From contig JAJLRJ010000008.1 in NCBI GenBank assembly GCA_024195265.1, forward strand, positions 6,382,488-6,446,487: a stretch of DNA of 64,000 nucleotides. The letters run 5' to 3'. Below, one piece after another: positions 55,101 through 64,000 of this stretch; the stretch's first letter is position 1; the number at the start of each line of letters is the position of its first letter. Source of the DNA: Dendrophyllia cribrosa. Lineage: Eukaryota; Cnidaria; Anthozoa; Scleractinia; Dendrophylliidae. The notes under the pieces were generated by a model. It was not told the DNA's origin and ran no database searches. It was given only the letters and a program-made list of their open reading frames with translations. The position numbers were made by a program, and so were the translations under genes.

Positions 55101-58100
55101 TTCATACAACTGGTCGAGTTGATTAGCAGTCTAGGAAAAAGAGAAAATTTAATATTATCTCGAAATGAACCGAAAAATTAAAGTGTTGAGCTATTATTCA
55201 AGAAGGTGCCTTTTTCTGCTGTGGCATCAAAAAGAGATTTATTTAAAATAAGTTATTAAACTTAATAGATCAAAGAGTGTTTGCTATACCGAGCCTATAT
55301 CTGTAAATCCATCAAAGTAAAATAAATTTTGCTTCGCAGTTTCTCGCACTTGGCATCGGTTACATGTTTTCCCGCGCTTGGGGCCGGTTACATCGGCTGC
55401 ATATTTTCTCGCGTTTTGTACCAGCTTCATATTGTCCCGCGTCGAACACCGCTTCAAGCGCTGATTAGTATGATTAATTTCTTCTGTTAAGCAAGTTTGT
55501 TGTCTCTTATTGGTCAATTTAGAACCTGAATATTTACAAACGTCACCAGAAAATTAAACCGACAATCTTACCAGACCAGCCACTGTTGGCGTATTTGGAG
55601 TCGTACTGAAGATAACTTCCTCTGCAGATAGGTAACTTCCAGCTGCCTGTTTGATCTGCTCAGCACTACAGTTCTCATCCGGATCTGTTTTATTCCACCA
55701 CGCCTCTGTATACCACCCTCGTAATATCCAGACCAAGTGGGGACCGTAGAATTTATTGTGATAAGCCTACAACAGACAAGAGCGAGGGTAGTATTATTTT
55801 TTACTGCTTCGTTAATAGATAACTTACACCTTTTTTTTTAAAGCAGCAGAAGTTTTTTTCCCTGTTGTTAAATTCTAAATTTGCTGCCTGTGTAATTAAC
55901 AAACTGAGTACCAAGCAAGAGGTACTAACTGCGCTTGACAAGAAAGGTTCTCAATGACAAGAAGTTAGTTTAGAGAACCGGAGAGGATATTCTTACCGAA
56001 CACATGACCTTTCTACATTTGTCCTCGAACATTAAAGGAATAATGATTCGTACATCCTTGTCCTGAAAAAAATAAACAAAAATAATCCTAGTAGGAATAT
56101 TTTGTATACAGTGGATTTAATTAAGCTTTATTGCAAAAAAAAAAATACTGAACAAGTAATAGCACCAATCCTCGGTAGGAAAAAAGATGGCGACTGGTAC
56201 ATTTACCCATAATTCTTAGCGCACAAAAACCTTAACAACGTTCATAAAAATGTAAAGAAAAGTTATAAAATCTTCAAACCTAGTCTACACATTGTCCTTA
56301 GTACTGGTACAAATATTGTAAAAATTTGGCTTTCTTTGTGCCTTATGTGCTGTGTTAGGTCCGCAAGGTATTGTGGTAAAATGAACAGCCGCCATCTTTT
56401 TTCCTACGGTGGAATGTAATCTTGCTCCAAGCGAGAGACAGTTAAAGCTGAATTACAGTCCGTACTGCGCAATCTCGGGGTTTGTTTTCATTTTTTGGTT
56501 TGAATATGTTGATGTTACACTTCGGTAATAGCATACATGGAGTAAATGGGAGTAAACCGTCAGTCCGCCAATACAGCCGTTGTGTTTACGAATGCTCGAT
56601 GAGCTGAAACGTCGGTTTGGGAAAACTTTGGGGTTCTTTTACTTGTTATTATTGTTTGGCAAGGACATCTGACGTTAATAATGAAGGAAAAGGTATTCAG
56701 TTTGTCCCGTAATTTTCATTTTCGCTAGTAAACGTTCCTTGTTTGCGAGTCTCACAAACATTGCCGAGCTGAGATTGCGCAGTACGGACTGTAATTCATC
56801 TTGAAGGCCAGAATCAGTTCCAGCTACAATGGCCAGAGAAATCTTACAAATGCTAGCACGCTGCTACCTGCGGGCTTGTTATACAATGCTCAATATATAA
56901 ACATGCCTTCAAATCTTTTATAACATTGTCTGGGTTATCAACAAAACTGTTGGCTGCCAAAAGGGTGATGCTTTCATTCTTGAACAGTGCTTGAAGATCT
57001 TCGTTCACCTTAAAGGTATAAAAACAAAGCAGTTTAGGTTGACTGTCGACATGCAACAATTCTATGTTCAGTTTTGAGCTAAACATACTCATGTGACGAG
57101 CGTTAACCAAAACATTTTTTTCAACCAATCAGAAGTCAAAACAAAACCAATCGTGATAACTTTATTTCAACTCGGGTTGATGAGGCTGATTAGACCTCTA
57201 GCAAGATTATGCTAATTTACTGAGAAAAATAATATAGAACAATACTAATTTGAATTGAACGCACTTCCAGCCCTTCAGCACTGGTAGGACAATTTGTGAG
57301 CCAAAAAAAGCTGTAACATGCGTTTTAAAAATGTACTACGAGAAATAAAGAGTGAAGAGGCTTCATTGATTATGATTGATTATGATTATCATTGATTATG
57401 CATTGATTATTTCAACTCGGGTTGATGAGGCTGATTAGACCTCTAGCAAGATTATGCTAATTTACTGAGAAAAATAATATAGAACAATACTAATTTGAAT
57501 TGAACGCACTTCCAGCCCTTCGGCACTGGTAGGACAATTTGTGAGCCAAAAAAAGCTGTAACATGCGTTTTAAAAATGTACTACGAGAAATAAAGAGTGA
57601 AGAGGCTTCATTGATTATGCAGAGGTTTTCATTGAACCTTCTATTTTGTATCCCAGAATTCTTTGGAGGCGTTAGAGTTAGGGTACTTGGGGAAATGAGT
57701 GTCCCAAAAAGCAATACTATCAGAATACAGAGGGGATAGAGAAATTCGTGAGCTGACGCTGTGGAGAGCTAATATAGGTGTGTTGTATTGTGTCAAGAAA
57801 GACGTGTAATTATTAAAAACCCATTTTAGGAGAAGATAGACTTGGCTTTCTAACAAAATATTTTACTTCTTAAAACGCTTATAACTTTCAATGAAACTTT
57901 GAATCATAAAATCCCCTTTTCTCGTAACACAATAGAGGTTTGACTGATTATCTGCCTCACCAACTTAAGATGTTGGAGCCAGTGATTGGTTTAATCAGTA
58001 ATTCCTTAGCATTATACCCATCACGTTGTCACTTACATCGTTAAATATGCCTACATCTTGTTTTATAACTGCAACTTGGGTCCACTGAAAGCGCTTTAAA

Positions 58101-58243
58101 AGTGCAACAGTTGCCTTATTATATAACGTCTCGTCCAAGTTTAAACGGAAGAAATTCGGGTAACGTGCTTTGTCGGAAAGGCGCGGTGAGGCAGCGCTGT
58201 ACGAGACCTGTTTGGATAAAGATAGAAAAATACTACTTTTTAA

Positions 58244-58274
<31 letters not shown>

Positions 58275-61200
58275 TATACCGCGCAGTTTTATATAAAAAT
58301 ATTCGTGAACTGCGCCTTACAATTCTGAACAGAGTTACACTCCTAATTAGAAACACTAAAATCTGCAACTGATGAAAAATACAAATAATTTACAAATGAT
58401 TCTAAATGAAAACTCTTATAACACTAAAATAACAGATAAGTATTCTTTTTTCGGTAAGCCGAGTAAGTGACTCCACTTTAATTAGTTTGTCCTAGCTGTA
58501 GATTATTATTTCACTCCCCTCCTCCTTCTGGATAGCGCCGTCTAGCGGAGGGTTTTCAGACTCAAGCTAATCCACCACATTACGTTCATAGTCCCATTGG
58601 AATGGTAGCTAGAGGAAGCCAATCTCATAGTGGAAGCTATTTTCTGGTCCACCCCCATCAAGTTATCTCTTTTTCATGACGATTTTTAAATCGTATTTAA
58701 AAATACGGTTTAGGATTGCGATCAGTCCCAGTGAACGTCTGTGCATGAAGTTACCAAGACAGCTACTCTCTATTTATTAAGCGACAAAAATTTATTCAAT
58801 GAAGGTGTACGTCTATATGTAGTGTACGCGCAGAGGTATTCTACAATCTTCCCTCTTCTGGTAAGGCTCCATTTCTATAATAGGAGCGGTAAATAACAGA
58901 CGTTTGCGCGCAACTTATCGCATGAAGGTTTATACCTGTATGAGGTTCCAAAAGTGTGCCACGCTCGCAACAGGCTCAGTTCCAACGGAACATCCTGGGC
59001 CCAACAGGGCCAAAAAAGTGATAGGCTCGTTCAAATGATCAATCAGGGCCTTGATTGCGTACGCGTCTGAGCACTATGAACGGAAGCAATAAGTTGTGAG
59101 ATATTGGCTGCGGCCGCACTAGAGTAGTTAACCCGGTTATTTGCAATTAAGTAATTAAAATTAACTGGTTTAACAAAATTCCTGGTGCGGCCGCGTATTT
59201 TTGGCGTTCACCGAATTTTAACCGTGTTAGCGGTTCCCATGGAAATTAATTAAAGAACAATAGATTTTTTTAACCGGGTTGGATTTATTTAAACCACCTC
59301 GCTAGGTTGTTTAGTGCAGGTTAACTTTCCCGATCTGTCAATCATCTTTGCTTACGCGGTAATTTTTGGCTTCCTGTTGAATTCGTAGACCTTCGTAGGG
59401 ACGACTTTCAATTTCAAATAGAGAAGGGAAAACCGTCGTGTGTTTATGTTCTCCACAAAACCTATAATTTGATAATTTGACGATGTTGTTTTGCAGGGAA
59501 TAACAATATGTAAAATGCACGTGCAGAGGCATTGTTTTCGCTCATTAATGACATTAATCGTATTGTTTTGTGCAGCTCTCGCTAGCAAATGATAACATGA
59601 TCTTTCACGTTCAAAGTTCAACCTTCTGAAGTGCGGCCGCTCAGAAAAATAAACTCGGTTATTTCACTTTTCACCGAGTTATTTTAACCGGGTTATTTTA
59701 ACCGGGTTACTAAAAAAATAACCCAGTTAACTCACCAAGTGCGGCCGCAGCCATTGGCTGCGGCCGCACAAGAGTAGTTGACCAGGTTATTTGCAATTAA
59801 TTAAAATTAGCTGGTTTAACAAAATTCCTGATGCGGCCGCGTATTTTTGGCGATCACCGAATTTAAACCGTGTTAGCGGTTCCCATGGAAATTAATTAAA
59901 GAACAATAGATTTTTTAACCGGGTTAGGTTATTTCAAACCACCTCGTTAGGTAGTTTAGTGCAGGTTAACTTTCCCGATCTGTCAATCATCTTCGCTTAC
60001 GCGGTAACTTTTGGCTTCCTGTTGAATTCGTAGGGACGACTTTTAATTTTAAATAGAGAAAGGAAAACCGTCGTGTTTACGTTCTCCACAATCTCACGAT
60101 GTTGTTTTGCAGGAGATACCAAAATATAAAATGCACGTGCAGAGGCATTGTTTCGCTCATTAAGGCCTATTGTTTTGTAATGCTTTGGCAGGCTTATTTC
60201 GTTCTTCGTTCCCATTAGATAAATAGAAACTTAACAATGCCTGCGGCCGCACTTGGGTTATTTTTTGGGTTATTTTTTTAGTAACCCGGTTAAAATAACT
60301 CGGTGAAAAGTGAAATAACCGAGTTTATTTTTCTGAGCGGCCGCACTTCAGAAGGTTGAACTTTGAACGTGAGAGATCATTTTATCATTTGCTAACGAGA
60401 GCTGCACAAAACAATACGATTAATGAGCGAAAACAATGCCTCTGCACGTGCATTTTACATATTGTAATTCCCTGCAAAACAGCATCGTCAAATGATCAAA
60501 TTATAGGTTTTGTGGAGAACATAAACACACGACGGTTTTCCTTTCTCTATTTGAAATTGAAAGTCGTCCCTACGAAGGTCTACTAATTCAACAGGAAGCC
60601 AAAAATTACCGCGTAAGAGAAGATGATTGACAGATCGGGAAAGTTAACCTGCACTAAACTACCTAGCCTGCGAATACAGCCGCCTCTCATCGCTCCCCGC
60701 AGCCGCTAGGAGCTAGCGGCCGTGAGCGATGAGAGGCGGCTGTATTCGCAGGCTATAAACTACCTAGCGAGGTGGTTTAAATAAACCTAACCCGGTTAAA
60801 AAAATATATTGTTCTTTAATTAATTTCCATGGGAACCGCTAACACGGTTAAAATTCGGTGAACGCCAAAAATACGCGGCCGCATCAGGAATTTTGTTAAA
60901 CCAGTCAATTTTAATTAATTAATTGCAAATAACCGGGTTAACTACTCTAGTGCGGCCGCAGCCATTGACACAAAAAGAATAAAAAATATAGCAAACGCGA
61001 TCTCTTACGATCAAAGTTCAATCTTCTGAAGTGCGACCGCTCAGAAAAATAAACTCGGTTATTTCATTACAAACACCTTTTCACCGAGTTTTTTATTTTG
61101 GAATTTTAACCGGGCTTCTAAAAAAAAATAACCCAGTTAACTTACCAAGTGCGGCCGCAGCCATTGTTTGTCTACTGTTTTATATAATAAAACCATTAAA

Positions 61201-62256
61201 GAAAGTAGGTAACGCACATCAGTTGCTCAATCAAATATTCCGGTAGTTTCTTGGTGTTGCGGATGGTGTGATCACCAAATGACGTGAAACAAAAGATTCA
61301 AAAGACACTGAACAATACCCACACCACAACACAAAAGCTAACCAACAATGGCTTCCGCAACACCAAGAAACACCCAATATTCCTCATTCGTTTTGCATAA
61401 CATATTTATAGAGCAGTTTTCAATTGAGTATGAAAAGTAATTACACAATTGCTTTGGTTTTGCATTGCTACGCTTTGTAATTGGCTAAAAAATCTCGCGC
61501 CACTTTCTCGACCAATCAGAAGTAAAACCAAAACCAATCGTGACTTGCTCGCACGCGTTTTCCCACGCTTGGCGCCGCCGACATGTAATTGCTTCGAGCT
61601 CTGATTGGTTCATTGGATTGTTTACGACTGCTGTGATTGGTCAGAGTAATTACTTTGGTTTTGGTTTCACCACACTCAACTGAAAACTGCTCTGATAGAG
61701 TGGTTTTACTTAGAGTGATTTTCCTCAGAATGTGAAACAGTTTCTAGTAGTTAGTGTATAATAGTCAAATAGACACAAAAGAAAACAATGGAAATAAGAT
61801 CTACTAACCTCTATTAGTGTACTAACTATTTCATGGTTTGAGGAAAATCACTCTAACCCGTCAAACACTGTCTAACAATTAGTGTGTCATGGTCCAAATT
61901 AAACAAAAGAAAACAATGGAATTAAAGTCTAATAGTGCGTACTATTCTATTAACTATTTCACGGGTTAAGTAAAATCACTATAATATAACATAATATTAT
62001 AATATATTTTCTTACGTACTCTCGAGTCTTTAAAGTGAAGTTTTAATCTGTAACCAGGTAACACGTCATTTCGTTGATTGACATGCTCCGCTGCTAGTTG
62101 AACCGCTGGCCACACCCCAGCAGTGTTCCAACCGCGATTTGTAGTGTTGACCCCAAAATATGCGCCCACGTTCAGATCTGGTGTGGCTGATTCGATGACG
62201 CAGAGAAACAACAGACCAATCAGCATTGAGAAAAATACGGTCCTTATCATCGTCAT
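49109..62256 (-). CDS. GABA-B-type class C GPCR, copy 2, intact
   Basis: Exons on minus: 62256-62020, 59073-58936, 58207-58037, 57008-56907, 56062-55997, 55766-55572, 55130-54885, 54041-53978, 53718-53620, 53280-53130, 52563-52425, 52015-51908, 50330-50208 and 49483-49109. They total 2214 bases, 737 residues. Order: signal sequence, Venus-flytrap ectodomain (GPGCS near residue 108, GYDTIW near 329), first membrane segment about 460-485, second about 498-520, third with SVGFTVGYGSMFLKTWRVY about 543-561, fourth about 580-600, and the last exon with YAYKGLLLVLGLFLAWETRN and LNDSK, hallmarks of GABA-B receptors, through segment 7. The C-terminal tail is very short (ends KLKVIL). Intron 4 has a GC donor. 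In alignment from memory with human subunit 1, the conserved serine of GCS is kept, the glutamate that contacts GABA is replaced by phenylalanine in both copies, and a binding tyrosine is phenylalanine here but tyrosine in copy 1. The ligand may not be GABA. Confidence 0.9.
49680..49780 (+). repeat. GCCAAGCGCGGGAAA minisatellite
   Basis: Four units of about 27 bases, each with TGCCAAGCGCGGG, lie just 3' of the receptor exon 13-14 boundary region in the last intron. Related patches are listed under 32690-32770. Confidence 0.75.
50995..51433. mobile_element. Palindromic element with 9-bp target duplication, intron 12
   Basis: TAGCCTGCGAGCAGGCTCAC is the left end and is mirrored at the right (GTGAGCCTGCTCGCAGGCTA). 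Arms continue through TTGTTTGGGGTATCGCGCGA; the inner part has AAAAATCAATA mirrored. TGTTTAGTA flanks both ends (50986-50994 and 51434-51442). Non-coding, 439 bp. Confidence 0.85.
51510..51840 (-). repeat. About 112-bp tandem repeat, two units with flank, inverted relative to 14994-15425
   Basis: Two units with CGCCTAGGAGAGGGGAGGGT and GTTTCGTATTCAG, preceded by the conserved flank containing TGCAAATTTTCACTCGGTCG. It lies inside intron 12 of receptor copy 2, close to exon 12. The frames across it are spurious. Confidence 0.8.
52140..52215 (+). repeat. GCCAAGCGCGGGAAAA patch
   Basis: Two to three degenerate units between receptor exons 11 and 12. Confidence 0.55.
52760..52960. repeat. Relic related to the G-tract element at 9424-10092
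   Basis: Shares TGGGGTCACATTT, CACGACTGGATT and ACAGAATAGGCTATAG-type words with that element, in intron 10 of copy 2. Confidence 0.45.
54152..54435. mobile_element. MITE with TGGTTCCCACTAGCGACGTA ends
   Basis: The 20-base end is mirrored exactly at 54416-54435. The interior is made of short GGAATCGGAA and TTCCGATTCC words, so the whole element can fold. It is in intron 7 of copy 2 and absent at the equivalent place in copy 1. Confidence 0.8.
55340..55450 (-). repeat. Inverted AAGCGCGGGAAAA minisatellite patch
   Basis: TTTTCCCGCGCTTGG and TCGCACTTGGC-type units, the reverse complement of the family at 32690, in intron 6 of copy 2. The left arm has its patch in the corresponding intron 6. 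Confidence 0.6.
56172..56410. mobile_element. MITE, GGTAGGAAAAAAGATGGCG ends
   Basis: The left end is mirrored by CGCCATCTTTTTTCCTACGG at 56390-56409. Non-coding, about 239 bp, in intron 4 of copy 2. Confidence 0.7.
56451..56796. mobile_element. MITE, AATTACAGTCCGTACTGCGC ends
   Basis: A 26-base perfect terminal inverted repeat (56451-56476 and 56771-56796). Interior non-coding. In intron 4 of copy 2, next to the preceding MITE. Confidence 0.8.
57164..57619 (-). repeat. Direct duplication of about 211 bases, period 245
   Basis: The segment beginning ATTTCAACTCGGGTTGATGA at 57164 recurs at 57409 with almost no differences. A short ATTGATTATG-type microsatellite joins the two. The near-identity indicates a recent duplication in intron 3 of copy 2. 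Confidence 0.85.
58238..58272 (+). repeat. (AATC)n microsatellite
   Basis: Seven to eight tandem AATC units just upstream (on minus) of exon 3 of copy 2. Confidence 0.9.
59106..59752 (+). mobile_element. NotI-end repeat family, full-length copy A
   Basis: Starts GGCTGCGGCCGCACTAGAGT and ends ACCAAGTGCGGCCGCAGCC, with ATT on both sides (59103-59105 and 59753-59755). Two further NotI-type GCGGCCGC sites lie inside near 59189 and 59632. The element is non-coding and AT-rich between sites. A 3-bp duplication is tentative. It sits in intron 1 of receptor copy 2. Confidence 0.75.
59756..60239 (+). mobile_element. NotI-end repeat family, copy B, 3'-truncated
   Basis: Begins GGCTGCGGCCGCACAAGAGT three bases after copy A, same orientation, and diverges near 60180, before the right end. 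It runs directly into copy C. Confidence 0.7.
60240..60964 (-). mobile_element. NotI-end repeat family, copy C, inverted
   Basis: Reverse orientation relative to A and B: GCGGCCGCACTTGGGTTATT at the left and AGTGCGGCCGCAGCCATTG at the right. It contains the 91-bp palindrome at 60665-60755. A and C form a large inverted repeat. Confidence 0.75.
60665..60755. mobile_element. 91-bp palindromic element with 10-bp target duplication
   Basis: AGCCTGCGAATACAGCCGCC is mirrored at the right end. TAAACTACCT occurs on both sides (60655-60664 and 60756-60765). The other family copies at this site (59300-59330, 59940-59965) have the sequence once, so the insertion and its duplication are confirmed by comparison within the window. 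Confidence 0.9.
61000..61164 (+). mobile_element. NotI-end repeat family, copy D, right-end fragment
   Basis: Matches only the last about 165 bases of copy A, from TTCTGAAGTGCGACCGCTCA to CAAGTGCGGCCGCAGCCATT. One NotI site is mutated to GCGACCGC. Confidence 0.7.
61245..61371. mobile_element. MITE, GTTTCTTGGTGTTGCGG ends
   Basis: The 17-base end is mirrored exactly at 61355-61371. Non-coding, 127 bp, in intron 1 of copy 2. Confidence 0.75.
61408..61695. mobile_element. CCAAT-rich MITE
   Basis: Ends ATAGAGCAGTTTTCAATTGA and ACTGAAAACTGCTCTGAT. Nearly identical internally to the copy ending at 18565, which suggests recent activity. Confidence 0.75.
61700..61990 (+). repeat. Imperfect duplication with AAAATCACTCTAA-type ends
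   Basis: AAAGAAAACAATGGAA recurs at about 61779 and 61905, each followed by TAAAGTCTA/TAAGATCTA and ACTATTTCA. AGTGATTTTCCTCA near 61718 is mirrored by GAGGAAAATCACT near 61840. It abuts exon 1 of copy 2 on its 3' side. Confidence 0.55.
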
Positions 62257-64000
62257 ATGATCACTAAATTGATCTCAGTGTTACTTCATCTCAAACACCT
62301 GTAAACATAGACAAGATGCATCGGAATAATTCAGTTGGAATCTGAATAGGATTTATTATACAACATAGCATTCTATAGTGCAAATACTCGCCAAAACGAG
62401 TGAAAATATGACTAATTATTACACTCATCTGACCGCGCGCTTGGAAAACACTTTCAAACACTTAGAATTGGGAGACGGTGGCTGTCATATAATAAACAAT
62501 TTATTCAAGCGGAAAATTATCATGTAAAACAGCTGCATGGGCATTTTTACTCGTCAATTTTATTTTTTCGAGCCTGTAGGCAAGAAAAATTAATAATTAT
62601 CTTCCGTATTGCACAATTTACTCTAAATAATCTCTATTTATCTGAGGCCTACACAGCAAAATTAAAGTAGGATGTGTAAAATCGCCTAAAAATTTCTCCA
62701 ATTAAAAAATTTGTGGCCATAGAAATGGAAATGTTCTGCCAACAATGTAATATTGGCGTTGCAACCGCTGCCGCTGGCCATACAGCGGTTGTGTTCTCCA
62801 ACACGGAGTTTCGTTTTGTTTTGCATTAAAATTAAGAAACAGATAATATCTTTTCCTTGAAATTTTCGTTATTTACATTCATTTATTTACGTTATTTACA
62901 TTTTAAACGTTCACGCTGGTTAACTCGTTGCAACATATGATAATTCTTCGCTATTTTCACTAAATTGTTAAATAAAAAAAATACGCGTAAAAGCGTATAT
63001 TCCACTAGCATATTACAGATAGATGTTTTACATGCGAAAATGATGAAAACTTTGATCGACCCTTTAACTTTGGTGTTTTGAATGCACGCCGCCGTCAACT
63101 TCGACGTTTTGACAGTATTCATTGTCAGTAGTCCCCAAGTGCAACGGCTTCAAACTAATTGCCAAAGCTAAAAAGTTCTCATTATAAGACGCTTCCAACA
63201 ACATACCCAACAACGGTTGGACGTCGTGTCCAAACGGTCCCAATAATTTGTCCGACAAAATGTTGGATGAATGTTGGCGCAAATGTTGGCCTTTTACATC
63301 GAGGGAAACTGGTCGATGCATAAATATCAGGTATCCTCGAAATCATTTCTTAGCAGTAAAACAAAGTTCTCACCTATTACACCGCTTCAACTTAAGTTCG
63401 TTTGACTAAAAATTGTCTTCAAGCCGCTTTTAACGAACTTGCTCGATTTTGAGCATCCGGTCGCATCTTCAGTTCATAACATGTATGGACTCCTACTGAT
63501 TTCCTTTGTGTGTTTTTCTGTCGATATCTTGTATTAATTAATAACTAAAAAAAACACCTTTTATGCAAAAATATTATCAAGTGATCGGTATCTAATTTCT
63601 CCTTGTAATTTTCTCCTTGTAATAATCAAGCCTACAGGTCGTGATAATTAAGAAAATAATCAACAAGATGAATGTCCTAGATGTTTATAAGAAATACGTG
63701 GAAACTACATCAGAATTTGAATATTGTTGCCATGGGAGACCTTAATTTCACACTAAAGTCTAGATACCGTCCGAACACATATAGCAACTAGGAAACAATA
63801 ACCTTCTCTTTTCTGTCATCTATTTTTCAATCTTTTACAATGTAAAAGCCTTAAAGATATTTTATATGCAATACTTCCAGTTCATTCTTGCTTTCAGAAG
63901 AGCGGTTCTCGACATCCGTTTTTTTGGTACTACACAGCCAGCCAAAATATCTTTAGAGACATCAATAATCGCGTTAATTTTCTTCATTTTGAAAATTTGC
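62257..64000. other. 5' flank of receptor copy 2
   Basis: No further exon is recognised. To about 63735 the sequence mirrors the left flank (22645-24125), including CGCCGCCGTCAACTTCGA near 63090 and AGTAGTCCCCAAGTGCAACG near 63127. Beyond that point I see no mirror in the window. No defined promoter element could be assigned. Confidence 0.45.

Larger units (their letters stand above)
43500..63735 (-). repeat. Right arm of the large inverted duplication
   Basis: It carries composite repeat copy 3, then receptor copy 2, then the flank mirrored at 22645-24125, all in inverted order relative to 22645-40150. The outermost mirrored words are near 63690-63735. Private insertions include the palindromic Penelope/DNA-transposon nest, the palindromic element at 50995-51433 and the NotI-family cluster at 59106-61164. 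Confidence 0.85.

Overview
The window looks like nuclear DNA of a cnidarian, most likely an anthozoan such as a stony coral. It is AT-rich, has spliced genes with GT-AG introns, and carries Penelope-like elements with hammerhead-type motifs, many short inverted-repeat transposons, and cnidarian-type GABA-B-like receptors and a TGF-beta-family ligand. No bacterial-style operon, CRISPR array or intact rRNA gene is present. The species call is inference, since no search could be run.

Layout. 1-11.6 kb is gene-poor and packed with transposon remnants, including a TTAA-flanked element carrying a 5S rRNA-like block. 11.69-12.9 kb holds a complete two-exon gene for a secreted TGF-beta/BMP/Nodal-like ligand of 373 aa. 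13.47-16.15 kb (minus) holds scattered decayed exons of a GABA-B-type receptor. 16.2-22.6 kb holds a tRNA-derived SINE, a Penelope-like fragment and the first copy of a composite repeat made of unique sequence, a decamer satellite and a LINE.

From about 22.65 kb to 63.73 kb the window is essentially one large, diverged inverted duplication. The left arm (about 22.65-40.15 kb) carries a GABA-B-type receptor gene on plus (25149-35941). The right arm (about 43.5-63.73 kb) carries its mirror copy on minus (62256-49109). The minus copy is intact by my reading: 14 exons, 737 codons, Venus-flytrap ectodomain plus seven membrane segments. The plus copy keeps exons 1-10 in frame but has lost the DNA from within exon 11 to within the last exon, so it would end inside the second membrane segment after 508 residues. 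The 3.3 kb between the arms holds a frameshifted rhodopsin-family GPCR fragment whose end is cut by a transposon.

The rest is repeats: a 1.9-kb satellite of in-phase 10-bp units with 80-bp and 40-bp higher-order repeats, LINE remnants, a near-perfect 503-bp-arm Penelope palindrome with mirrored hammerhead-like motifs nested in a 1.5-kb DNA transposon, palindromic elements with 9-10 bp target duplications, and a family with NotI-site ends. The protein-coding content is signalling: one secreted ligand, one complete and one truncated class C receptor, and two decayed receptors. Nothing in the sequence shows that they act together.
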